A DNA stretch of 35,681 bases, taken from contig NZ_PPPT01000036.1 in NCBI RefSeq assembly GCF_006483445.1, positions 1 to 35,681 on the forward strand, written 5' to 3'. Each line of letters opens with the position of its first letter. Positions within the stretch are counted from its first letter, which is position 1. Under the pieces are notes generated by a model. It did no database searches. It was not told the origin of the DNA and saw only the letters and a program-made list of their open reading frames with translations. The position numbers and the translations under genes were made by a program. Source of the DNA: Bradyrhizobium guangdongense (GTDB taxonomy: Bacteria; Pseudomonadota; Alphaproteobacteria; Rhizobiales; Xanthobacteraceae). Below are positions 26,368-33,419 of this stretch, in pieces.

Positions 26368-26751
26368 TCTCCGTCGTCCCGGACAAGCGCGCCACACCTC
26401 AGGTCGTCATTCCGGGGCGCGCGCCGCGCGAGCCCGGAATCCATAGCCACAGTGAGTGGTTTGGCGAAGGCTCGTGGTTACCACTTCGCACCACAACATC
26501 TCCCTGTGGCTATGGGTCCCGGGCTCGCTTCGCGCCCCGGGACGACAGCGGAGTTTATGGCCGACTGCCCCGCCACTCTCACATTATGAAAGACGGCCGC
26601 GTGCGGCCTTTCGGTGAAACGCGACCGCCTGCGGCCTTCCGTCATCCGAATTACCAAGACGGCAATGGGACTTGCCGGTTGCCTGCCCCGGTCCGCATGG
26701 CTATCGTCACCCCAAACAGGCCGCAAAGGCCGACACAGAGGGAGGATGAGC
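26368..26751. other. Intergenic region between BKACE and the ABC importer operon
   Basis: The left half (26373-26546) is the fourth palindromic repeat. To its right, GGCCGC/GCGGCC around 26594-26607 forms a short hairpin followed by TTT, a weak terminator candidate. The remaining roughly 140 bases to the binding-protein start should hold the importer promoter, but no clear -35/-10 pair or gene is evident. Confidence 0.5.
26373..26546. repeat. Nested-palindrome intergenic element, copy 4 (composite)
   Basis: Outer arms GTCGTCCCGG (26373-26382) and CCGGGACGAC (26537-26546), and inner arms CCATAGCCACAG (26441-26452) and CTGTGGCTATGG (26504-26515), are perfect complements. A further pair GCGAGCCCGG (26428-26437) with CCGGGCTCGC (26519-26528) sits between them. 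The left arm also contains ATTCCGGG...CCCGGAAT (26409-26440), the arms of the element at the window start, so two repeat types are merged here. The central block starts TTTGGCGAAGGCTCG at 26460. Confidence 0.85.
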
Positions 26752-28350
26752 ATGCGGAGCGTGCAGGCGCTCGCCATTTTGGCGGCGCTATCGTTGCTGG
26801 CGGATCCCACCACCACTTTTGCAGGCGAGCCCAAGCAGGGCGGGATCCTGCGGATGTATCACCGCGACAGCCCGGGCAATGCCTCGATCCATGAAGGCGC
26901 GACCTATTCGATCAACGTGCCGTTCATGGGGGTGTTCAACAATCTCGTCATCTACGACCAGCACGTCGCGCAGAACAGCCCCGACGCGCTGAGGCCCGAG
27001 CTGGCGGAGAGCTGGACCTGGGTCAACGACAACAAGACGCTGACCTTCAAGCTGCGCCAGGGCATCAAATGGCACGACGGCAAGCCGTTCACCTCGGCCG
27101 ACGTGAAGTGCACCTTCGACATGCTGATGGGCAAATCGCAGCAGAAGTTCAGGCAGAACCCGCGAAAAGCCTGGTACAACGAGGTCAACGACATCTCGAC
27201 CAACGGCGATCTCGAGGTCTCCTTCAATTTGAAGCGACCGCAGCCCTCGCTGCTGGCATTGCTCGCTTCGGGCTACACGCCGGTCTATCCCTGCCACGTC
27301 TCGCCCGGCGACATGCGCACCAACCCGATCGGCACCGGTCCGTTCAAGTTCGTCGAGTTCAAGGCCAATGAATCGATCAAGCTGGTCCGCAATCCCGACT
27401 ATTGGAAGAAGGGCCGGCCCTATCTCGACGGCATCGAGTACACGATCATCACCAACCGCTCGACCGCGATCCTCGCCTTCGTCGCTGGCAAGTTCGACAT
27501 GACGTTCCCGACGCACATCACGATCCCGCTGCTGAAGGACCTGAAGTCGCAGGCGCCGAACGCGACCTGCGTGGTCGAGCCGACCAACGTCTCCACCAAC
27601 ATCATCGTCAATTCGAGCGCCGCGCCGTTCGACAATATCGACATCCGCCGCGCCATGGCGATGGCGCTCGACCGCAAATCTTTCATCCAGATCATGTTTG
27701 AGGGCCAGGGCGACGTCGGCGGCACCATGCTGCCGCCACCGCAGGGGCTCTGGGGCATGCCGAAGGACATGCTGGAAAGCATTCCCGGCTACGGTCCCGA
27801 CGTGAACAAGAACCGCGAAGAGGCGAAGAAGCTGATGCAAAAGGCGGGCTATGGTCCGGACAAGCATCTCGCGGTGAAGGTTTCGACGCGCAACCTCGCG
27901 GAGTATCGCGATCCCGCCGTGATCCTGATCGACCAGCTCAAGAGCATCTATATCGACGGCGAGCTCGACGTGGTGGAGACCGCGAACTGGTTCCCGAAGG
28001 TGGCACGCAAGGACTACATGCTCGGCCTCAACCTGACCGGCAATGCCGTCGACGATCCCGACCAGTCCTTCTACGAGAACTATTCCTGCGGCTCGGAGCG
28101 CAACTACACCAATTACTGCAACAAGGAGATCGAAAAGCTGTTCGACGCGCAGTCCCAGGAGACCGACGCGGGCAAGCGCAAGAAGCTGGTCTGGGACATC
28201 GACAAGAAGCTCCAGGAGGACGTCGCCCGGCCCATCATCTTCCACGCCCGGGCCGGCACGTGCTGGCAGCCCTATGTCAAGGGTATCACGATCATGTCGA
28301 ACAGCTCCTATAATGGCTTCCGTTACGAGGATGTGTGGCTGGACAAGTAG
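26752..28350 (+). CDS. ABC transporter substrate-binding protein, Dpp/Opp type (SBP_bac_5)
   Basis: A 532-residue periplasmic solute receptor of the peptide/nickel/opine class. The signal peptide is MRSVQALAILAALSLLADPTTTFAGE. GGGAGG lies immediately before an ATG at 26746 but about six bases before the ATG at 26752, so the latter is preferred. The mature protein begins PKQGGILRMYHRDSPGN and contains the family's LAESWTWVNDNKTLTFKLRQGIKWHDGKPFTSADVKCTFD and a GTGPFKFVEF block. The frame extends upstream to 26614 without family similarity. It captures the ligand for the permease and ATPases that follow (41 bases to the next start). Members of this family carry dipeptides, opines, glycosides, nickel or other small organics; here the ligand is probably the substrate of the neighbouring catabolic enzymes. 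Confidence 0.9.
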   Translation: MRSVQALAILAALSLLADPTTTFAGEPKQGGILRMYHRDSPGNASIHEGATYSINVPFMGVFNNLVIYDQHVAQNSPDALRPELAESWTWVNDNKTLTFKLRQGIKWHDGKPFTSADVKCTFDMLMGKSQQKFRQNPRKAWYNEVNDISTNGDLEVSFNLKRPQPSLLALLASGYTPVYPCHVSPGDMRTNPIGTGPFKFVEFKANESIKLVRNPDYWKKGRPYLDGIEYTIITNRSTAILAFVAGKFDMTFPTHITIPLLKDLKSQAPNATCVVEPTNVSTNIIVNSSAAPFDNIDIRRAMAMALDRKSFIQIMFEGQGDVGGTMLPPPQGLWGMPKDMLESIPGYGPDVNKNREEAKKLMQKAGYGPDKHLAVKVSTRNLAEYRDPAVILIDQLKSIYIDGELDVVETANWFPKVARKDYMLGLNLTGNAVDDPDQSFYENYSCGSERNYTNYCNKEIEKLFDAQSQETDAGKRKKLVWDIDKKLQEDVARPIIFHARAGTCWQPYVKGITIMSNSSYNGFRYEDVWLDK

Positions 28351-28390
28351 CGCGTCAGGCTAAAGACTAGGGCTCGCGGGAGGGCGAAGG

Positions 28391-29338
28391 ATGTTTGCCT
28401 ATCTGGTGCGGCGCCTGTTCCTGATGCTCGTGACCCTGTTCGGGATCTCGATCGTCATCTTCTTCCTGTTGCGTGTCGTTCCCGGCAACATCGTCGACAT
28501 CCTGTTCGCGGCGGCCGGCTATGTCGATCCCGCCGACAAGGCCAATCTCGAAAAGGAGCTCGGCATCGACCAGCCGCTGATGGTGCAGTACTGGCACTGG
28601 ATCAGCGGCTTCCTGCGCGGTGATTTCGGCTACTCCTACGTCTCGGAGAAGCCGGCGCTGCAGGAGATCCTGCCGCGGATCCCGATCACGGCGCGGCTGG
28701 CCGGGCTGGCGCTGCTGTTCTCGGCGTCGATCGGCATTCCCCTCGGCGTCATCAGCGCGGTGAAGCAGGGTACGCGGCTCGACTATGTGCTGCGCGTCAT
28801 CAGCCTCAGCGGATTGTCGCTGCCCTCGTTCTGGCTTGGCCTGCTCATCCTCACCGCATCGGTTGCGATGTTCGGCCAGATGCCGATCTTCAACCCTAAC
28901 CCGCAAACCTGGCTGGAGGCGTTTGCGACCTACGCGGTGCCGGCCGCCGTGGTCGGCTTCCGCAGCTCGGCGCTGACCATGCGCATCACGCGCTCCTCGA
29001 TGCTCGAGGTGCTGCGGCAGGACTACATCCGTACCGCGCGGGCCAAAGGCGCCTCGGATGCGTCGGTGAACTATAACCACGCCCTGAAGAACGCGATCTT
29101 GCCCGTCATCACCGTCATCGGCATCGAGGCGGCGTTCCTGATCGGCGGCCTGATCGTCACCGAGACCGTGTTCAACATTCCCGGTGTTGCCCGCTTCCTG
29201 GTCGAGGCGATCCGCTGGCGCGACTACCCAATCGTGCAGAACCTCGTGATGTTCATCGCCGTGGTCGTCGTGTTCGCGAATTTCACCGTCGACATGCTCT
29301 ACGCGGTATTCGACCCGCGCATCCGCTTCACGGATTGA
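28391..29338 (+). CDS. ABC transporter permease, DppB type
   Basis: A 315-residue inner-membrane permease with six predicted helices. The opening MFAYLVRRLFLMLVTLFGISIVIFFLLRVVPGN is characteristic of DppB/OppB, as is the loop YWHWISGFLRGDFGYSYVSEKP. The cytoplasmic EAA-type coupling loop is LRQDYIRTARAKGASDASVNYNHALKNAILPVIT. GGAGGGCGAAGG precedes the ATG. It pairs with the DppC-type permease to form the transmembrane channel. The 194 bases to dppC are occupied by a palindromic repeat rather than the usual tight spacing. Confidence 0.93.
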   Translation: MFAYLVRRLFLMLVTLFGISIVIFFLLRVVPGNIVDILFAAAGYVDPADKANLEKELGIDQPLMVQYWHWISGFLRGDFGYSYVSEKPALQEILPRIPITARLAGLALLFSASIGIPLGVISAVKQGTRLDYVLRVISLSGLSLPSFWLGLLILTASVAMFGQMPIFNPNPQTWLEAFATYAVPAAVVGFRSSALTMRITRSSMLEVLRQDYIRTARAKGASDASVNYNHALKNAILPVITVIGIEAAFLIGGLIVTETVFNIPGVARFLVEAIRWRDYPIVQNLVMFIAVVVVFANFTVDMLYAVFDPRIRFTD

Positions 29339-29376
29339 TGGAATGATGCAGATTGCAGGCCGATACGGATCTCTTC

Positions 29377-29519
29377 GCCTCTCCCCGCTTGCGGGGAGAG
29401 GCCGAAATTCGCGCGAAGCGGGAATTTCGGGTGAGGGGGACTCTCCGCGAGTCCAACTGTCACCGCCCCCGGGGAGAGCCCCCCTCACCCCGACCCTCTC
29501 CCCGCAAGCGGGGCGAGGG
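29377..29519. repeat. Multi-hairpin repeat element inside the importer operon
   Basis: Several perfect stems follow one another: GCCTCTCCCCGC/GCGGGGAGAGGC (29377-29388 with 29391-29402), CCGAAATTC/GAATTTCGG (29402-29410 with 29422-29430), GGACTC/GAGTCC (29438-29443 with 29449-29454), GGGTGAGGGGG/CCCCCTCACCC (29429-29439 with 29480-29490) and CCCCGC/GCGGGG (29500-29505 with 29508-29513). Some are alternatives to each other. Unlike the other repeats it lies within an operon, between two permease genes, and contains no stop codon in the dppC frame. Confidence 0.8.
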
Positions 29520-29532
29520 GGAAGGTAAGCAT

Positions 29533-30426
29533 ATGGCCGCGATCGACTTTGATGTTGAACTGAGACGCGCCGGCGCCAATGCGACCGGCGGCTGGCGGCG
29601 CGTGCTGTTTCTGGCGCAGCGGCACGTGCTGGGCGCCGCCGGCCTCGTCATCATGATCCTGTTCGTGTTCACGGCCATCTTCGCCGACTTCCTCGCCCGC
29701 TTCGATCCCCTCTCGGTCGATGCCGCGCATGCGCTGGCCCGCCCGAGCATGGCGCACTGGATGGGCACCGACTCTTTCGGCCGCGACGTGTTCAGCCGCA
29801 TCATTCACGGCGCGCGGATCTCGCTCGCGGTCGGCATCGGGTCGACCACGCTCGGTGCCTCCATCGGCGTCATCGTGGGCCTCACCTCCGGTTATCTCTC
29901 CGGCTGGGTCGACCTCGTGTTCCAGCGCGTCTCCGACGTCCTCCAGGCGTTGCCGCTGCTGGTGCTCGCGCTGGTGATGACGGCGGCGCTCGGGCCGTCC
30001 CTGCCGAACGTGATCATTGCGATCGCCATTCCCCTGATCCCGACGGTCGCGCGCGTGATCCGCGCCAACACGCTGGCGCTGCGCGAGCAGCCGTTCGTGG
30101 AAGCCGCGAAATCGATCGGCATGAGCGAGGTGCGGATTGCGCTGCGCCACGTTCTGCCCAACACGCTGGCGCCGTTGATCGTGCTCGCCACGGCGCAGCT
30201 CGGCTCGACGATTTTGACCGAAGCTTCGCTGTCGTTCCTCGGCCTCGGCATTCCCGAGCCGTATCCGTCCTGGGGTCGCATGCTCTCGGAATCGGCCGCC
30301 GAATATGTCCGCACCGCGCCGTGGCTGGTGATCTTCCCGGGGATTGCGATCAGCCTCGCAGTGTTCGGCACCAATTTGTTCGGCGACGCCTTGCGCGACA
30401 TCCTCGATCCCCGGCAGCGCGGCTGA
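29533..30426 (+). CDS. ABC transporter permease, DppC type
   Basis: A 297-residue six-helix permease. The start at ATG 29533 has GAAGG seven bases upstream and gives a normal family N-terminus (MAAIDFDVELRRAG...). The frame is open back to 29353, but that stretch is the palindromic repeat and is not a real extension. Family segments: FADFLARFDPLSVDAAHALARPSMAHWMGTDSFGRDVFSRIIHGARISL, the coupling loop FVEAAKSIGMSEVRIALRHVLPNTLAPLIV, and EASLSFLGLGIPEPYPSWGRML. It forms the channel with the DppB partner. Its stop TGA shares one base with the ATG of the next ATPase gene, so translation is coupled. Confidence 0.93.
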   Translation: MAAIDFDVELRRAGANATGGWRRVLFLAQRHVLGAAGLVIMILFVFTAIFADFLARFDPLSVDAAHALARPSMAHWMGTDSFGRDVFSRIIHGARISLAVGIGSTTLGASIGVIVGLTSGYLSGWVDLVFQRVSDVLQALPLLVLALVMTAALGPSLPNVIIAIAIPLIPTVARVIRANTLALREQPFVEAAKSIGMSEVRIALRHVLPNTLAPLIVLATAQLGSTILTEASLSFLGLGIPEPYPSWGRMLSESAAEYVRTAPWLVIFPGIAISLAVFGTNLFGDALRDILDPRQRG

Positions 30427-31436
30427 TGGCTGAGAGCGACGATATCGTGCTCGAAGTGAAGAACCTGAAAACGGTGTTCTTCACCAATTCCGGCCTGTTC
30501 AAGGCGGTGGACGACGTCTCGTTCAGCGTCAAGCGCGGCGAGACGCTGGCGATCGTCGGCGAATCCGGCTGCGGCAAGAGCGTGACCGCGCTCTCGCTGA
30601 TGCGGCTCGTGCCCGATCCACCCGGCCGTATCGTCGGCGGCTCCGTGACGCTGGAAGGCACCGATTTGCTCGCGCTGGACGAGGCGCAGATGCGCGCCAT
30701 CAGAGGCAACCGCATCTCCATGATCTTTCAGGAGCCGATGACCTCGCTCAATCCGGTAATGCGGATCGGCGACCAGATTACGGAAGCCGTGCGGCTGCAC
30801 CGGAAGCTGTCGGCCAAGGAGGCGCAGGCCATCGCGGTCGAGATGCTGCGCCTGGTGCGCATTCCGGAGCCGGCGCGGCGCGCGCGGGAATATCCGCACC
30901 AGCTTTCGGGCGGCATGCGCCAGCGCGCGATGATCGCGATGGCGCTGGCCTGCCGCCCCGTGCTGCTGATCGCGGATGAACCGACCACCGCGCTGGACGT
31001 CACCATCCAGGCGCAGATTCTGGCGCTGATCCTCGATCTCCAGAAGGAGCTCGGCACCGGCCTCGTGCTGATCACGCACGATCTCGGCGTGGTCGCGCAA
31101 ACGGCGCAGCGCGTGATCGTGATGTATGCCGGACGAAAGGTCGAGGAGGCGACGGTCGAGCAGCTATTCGCCGATCCAAAACATCCCTACACCCGCGGCC
31201 TGATGGCCTCGATCCCGGCGGTGCCCGCACCCGGCGTCGCGGCGCAGGCGCGGCTGAACGAAATTCCCGGCACGGTGCCTTCGCTGGTGCGCCTGCCGAA
31301 GGGCTGCGCCTTTGCACCGCGCTGCACGCTCGCGATCAAGCGCTGCGAGGGCGAATATCCGCCGCTCGAAGATCTCGGCGGCGGCCACCTCGCCGCCTGC
31401 TGGCGCGCGGCCGATGTCGCGGAGGCCGTGGCATGA
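30426..31436 (+). CDS. ABC transporter ATP-binding protein, DppD type
   Basis: A 336-residue ATPase. Walker A is GESGCGKS, the Q-loop lies in [12 protein letters not shown], the signature is LSGGMRQR, Walker B is [12 protein letters not shown], and the switch histidine is in LITHDLG. The C-terminal oligopeptide-transporter extension contains the Cys-rich [21 protein letters not shown] typical of DppD/OppD. The ATG at 30426 overlaps the DppC stop by one base; upstream in-frame sequence belongs to dppC. It supplies energy with the DppF partner as a heterodimer. The next gene overlaps by four bases. Confidence 0.93.
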   Translation: MAESDDIVLEVKNLKTVFFTNSGLFKAVDDVSFSVKRGETLAIVGESGCGKSVTALSLMRLVPDPPGRIVGGSVTLEGTDLLALDEAQMRAIRGNRISMIFQEPMTSLNPVMRIGDQITEAVRLHRKLSAKEAQAIAVEMLRLVRIPEPARRAREYPHQLSGGMRQRAMIAMALACRPVLLIADEPTTALDVTIQAQILALILDLQKELGTGLVLITHDLGVVAQTAQRVIVMYAGRKVEEATVEQLFADPKHPYTRGLMASIPAVPAPGVAAQARLNEIPGTVPSLVRLPKGCAFAPRCTLAIKRCEGEYPPLEDLGGGHLAACWRAADVAEAVA

Positions 31437-32419
31437 CGGAAGCGCTGTTGGAGGTCACCGACCTCATCAAGCATTATCCGGTGCGCGCCGGCGTGTTGCG
31501 GCGGCAGGTCGGCACGGTGCATGCGGTCGACGGCGTCAGCTTCGCGCTGGCGCCGGGCGAGACGCTCGGCCTGGTCGGCGAATCCGGCTGCGGCAAGTCG
31601 ACGGTGGCGCGCAGCGTGCTGCGGCTGGTCGAGCCGACCTCGGGCCAGATCCGCTTGCGCGGCGAGGACATCACCCGTCTCTCCAAGACCGAGCTGCGCC
31701 CGCACCGCCGCTCGATGCAGATCGTGTTCCAGGATCCCTTTGCCTCGCTCAATCCGCGCATGACCGCGGGCGACATCGTCGGTGAGCCGATCATGGTGCA
31801 CGGGATTGCGACCGGCAAGGATCTGGAGACGCGCGTCGCAAAGCTGTTCGAGCAAGTCGGATTGCGGCCCGACCAGATGCGCAATTTTCCGCATCAATTC
31901 TCCGGCGGTCAGCGCCAGCGCATCTGCATCGCTCGCGCGCTCGCGCTCGGGCCGGAGCTGATCGTCTGCGACGAGCCGGTCTCCGCGCTCGACGTCTCGA
32001 TCCAGGCGCAGGTGATCAATTTGCTGATCGACCTGCAGCGGCAATACGGCTTCTCCTATCTGTTCATCGCACATGATCTCGCCGTGGTTGCCCATATCAG
32101 CCACCGCGTCGCCGTGATGTATCTCGGCCGCATCGTCGAGATTTCTGACAAGGACGAGCTGTTCAGGAATCCGCGCCACCCCTACACGCAGGCGCTGCTC
32201 GCCTCGGTGCCGGTCGCCAATCCGCACACCAAGCGACTGGCACCGCTGGTCGATGGCGACGTGCCGAGCCCCGTCAACCCGCCTTCCGGCTGCGCGTTTC
32301 ATACGCGCTGCCGCTTTGCGATGGATCGCTGCAAGACGGAACGGCCGGCGCTGGTGGATGCCGGCGGCGGGCACCAGGTCGCGTGCCTGCTGAATGAGGG
32401 GACGGGGCGGAGCCAGTAG
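31433..32419 (+). CDS. ABC transporter ATP-binding protein, DppF type
   Basis: A 328-residue ATPase completing the importer. Features: [32 protein letters not shown] opening, Walker [25 protein letters not shown], the signature [15 protein letters not shown], Walker [13 protein letters not shown], and the C-terminal [20 protein letters not shown] cysteine segment of DppF/OppF. It overlaps dppD by four bases (ATGA). Its last 146 bases run antisense to the 3' end of the converging CREST-family gene. Confidence 0.93.
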   Translation: MTEALLEVTDLIKHYPVRAGVLRRQVGTVHAVDGVSFALAPGETLGLVGESGCGKSTVARSVLRLVEPTSGQIRLRGEDITRLSKTELRPHRRSMQIVFQDPFASLNPRMTAGDIVGEPIMVHGIATGKDLETRVAKLFEQVGLRPDQMRNFPHQFSGGQRQRICIARALALGPELIVCDEPVSALDVSIQAQVINLLIDLQRQYGFSYLFIAHDLAVVAHISHRVAVMYLGRIVEISDKDELFRNPRHPYTQALLASVPVANPHTKRLAPLVDGDVPSPVNPPSGCAFHTRCRFAMDRCKTERPALVDAGGGHQVACLLNEGTGRSQ

Positions 32420-33206
32420 CGGCTGTCGTTCTTCGGGGCATCGATTTGATATCCCGAACAGGCCCCAACGCCCGGATCACCGGCCAGGCGGCCAGCGCTG
32501 CACCGAGATGCTTGAGGGTGTGGCCCGAGACGATGTGCCCAGTCGCTTCGAATACGGTGACGTCACCCAGCTCGAAAAGTTTTGCCAGCACATAGAAGAC
32601 GAGCATGCCGCCCAGCGGCACGCCAAGCGCACGAGGCACAGGTCGCGTCAGCGCCAGTCCCACGGCGAGCGCCAGGCCGCCGAACTGCACGACCGCCCAT
32701 GGCGTGAGGTTCTCGCGTGCCACCCACGCCGCGAGCAAGCCCGCAGCGGCGACCAGCACCACCACCGCCTGACCTGCACGCGCGCTGATGCGCTCGCCGG
32801 CCGCGATGCCCAGAAAGCCCGCGAACACCACCGCCATGCCGAGACGGTCGGCCACCAGCCGCTCCGGCGCGTCAGGGGCCAGATGATAGTAGCTCGACCC
32901 GATGCAGGTCAGGATCAGTCCCACAAAGAAGCAGATTGCACCGGCATGCGCATCACGGCGGGCACGCAGCCGCGCGAGGCCCCAGACACCCATCGCGAGG
33001 AACGGGAGATTGCTGAGCACGTCGCCCGCATTGGGCAGGCCCATCCAGGTGCGGGTGTCGACGAAATGCGCCACGTGCCACGCGGATGCGGGGAGCGCGG
33101 GCGCGAAGAGCGCTACCGAGGTCAGGATGAAGAGCGCGCAGATCAGAAAGTTTTCGCGGGCTTGCGGTGCGGCGGGCCACGGCCGGCGGGACGGAGCTGG
33201 GAGCAT
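32274..33206 (-). CDS. CREST-superfamily membrane hydrolase, alkaline ceramidase-like
   Basis: A 310-residue multi-pass membrane protein (about seven hydrophobic segments between residues 20 and 245). The CREST active-site pattern is present: Ser104-x3-His108 in SSYYH, Asp120 in VADRLGM, and His229-x3-His233 in HTLKH. These five residues bind zinc and catalyse amide hydrolysis in alkaline ceramidases and adiponectin-receptor relatives. The [19 protein letters not shown] segment (55-73) also fits. A GAGAGG ribosome site precedes ATG 33206 by eight bases. Residues from about 263 on are Pro/Arg/Ser-rich and encoded antisense to dppF, so the tail may be dispensable. The substrate is unknown: a ceramide-like or other N-acyl lipid is possible. 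It probably responds to the twin-palindrome promoter upstream. Confidence 0.78.
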   Translation of the reverse strand: MLPAPSRRPWPAAPQARENFLICALFILTSVALFAPALPASAWHVAHFVDTRTWMGLPNAGDVLSNLPFLAMGVWGLARLRARRDAHAGAICFFVGLILTCIGSSYYHLAPDAPERLVADRLGMAVVFAGFLGIAAGERISARAGQAVVVLVAAAGLLAAWVARENLTPWAVVQFGGLALAVGLALTRPVPRALGVPLGGMLVFYVLAKLFELGDVTVFEATGHIVSGHTLKHLGAALAAWPVIRALGPVRDIKSMPRRTTAATGSAPSPHSAGTRPGARRRHPPAPAVPSCSDPSQSGSAYETRSRKAG

Positions 33207-33259
33207 GGCATCGACCTCTCGGGTTCATCTGCGCGCAAAATGGGGCCTTCCCCACATCT

Positions 33260-33304
33260 TGAGCATTGCTCACAATTTGTATCCGAAGATTGAGCAACGC
33301 TCAA
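33260..33304 (-). promoter_or_regulatory. Twin palindromes around the promoter of the CREST-family gene
   Basis: TGAGCATTGCTCA (33260-33272) and TTGAGCAACGCTCAA (33290-33304) share the half-site TTGAGC and are centred 31 bp apart, about three helical turns. On the minus strand TTGAGC (33304-33299) and TACAAA (33281-33276) make a -35/-10 pair with a 17-base spacer, the first inside one palindrome and the second directly before the other. This is the layout expected of a repressor, for instance of the TetR type, though no regulator gene is seen in the window. Confidence 0.6.
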
Positions 33305-33419
33305 GTTTTATGTTGCGTCACCCACGCGAGGACGGCATCGCATTGAAATTACTATGAATTATTGACGAGACGGGGATCGACCCGCCACTTCTTCGCCCGC
33401 CGGACCGTCGATGCGCTAT

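Noticed and set aside
29353..29532. 60-residue N-terminal extension of the DppC-type permease
   Set aside because: It is translated from the palindromic repeat (Arg/Pro/Gly-rich). The ATG at 29533 has its own ribosome site.
33207..33419. A tRNA or small gene in the gap before the carboxylase
   Set aside because: No cloverleaf, T-loop signature or open frame with a ribosome site was found; only the twin-palindrome promoter is supported.
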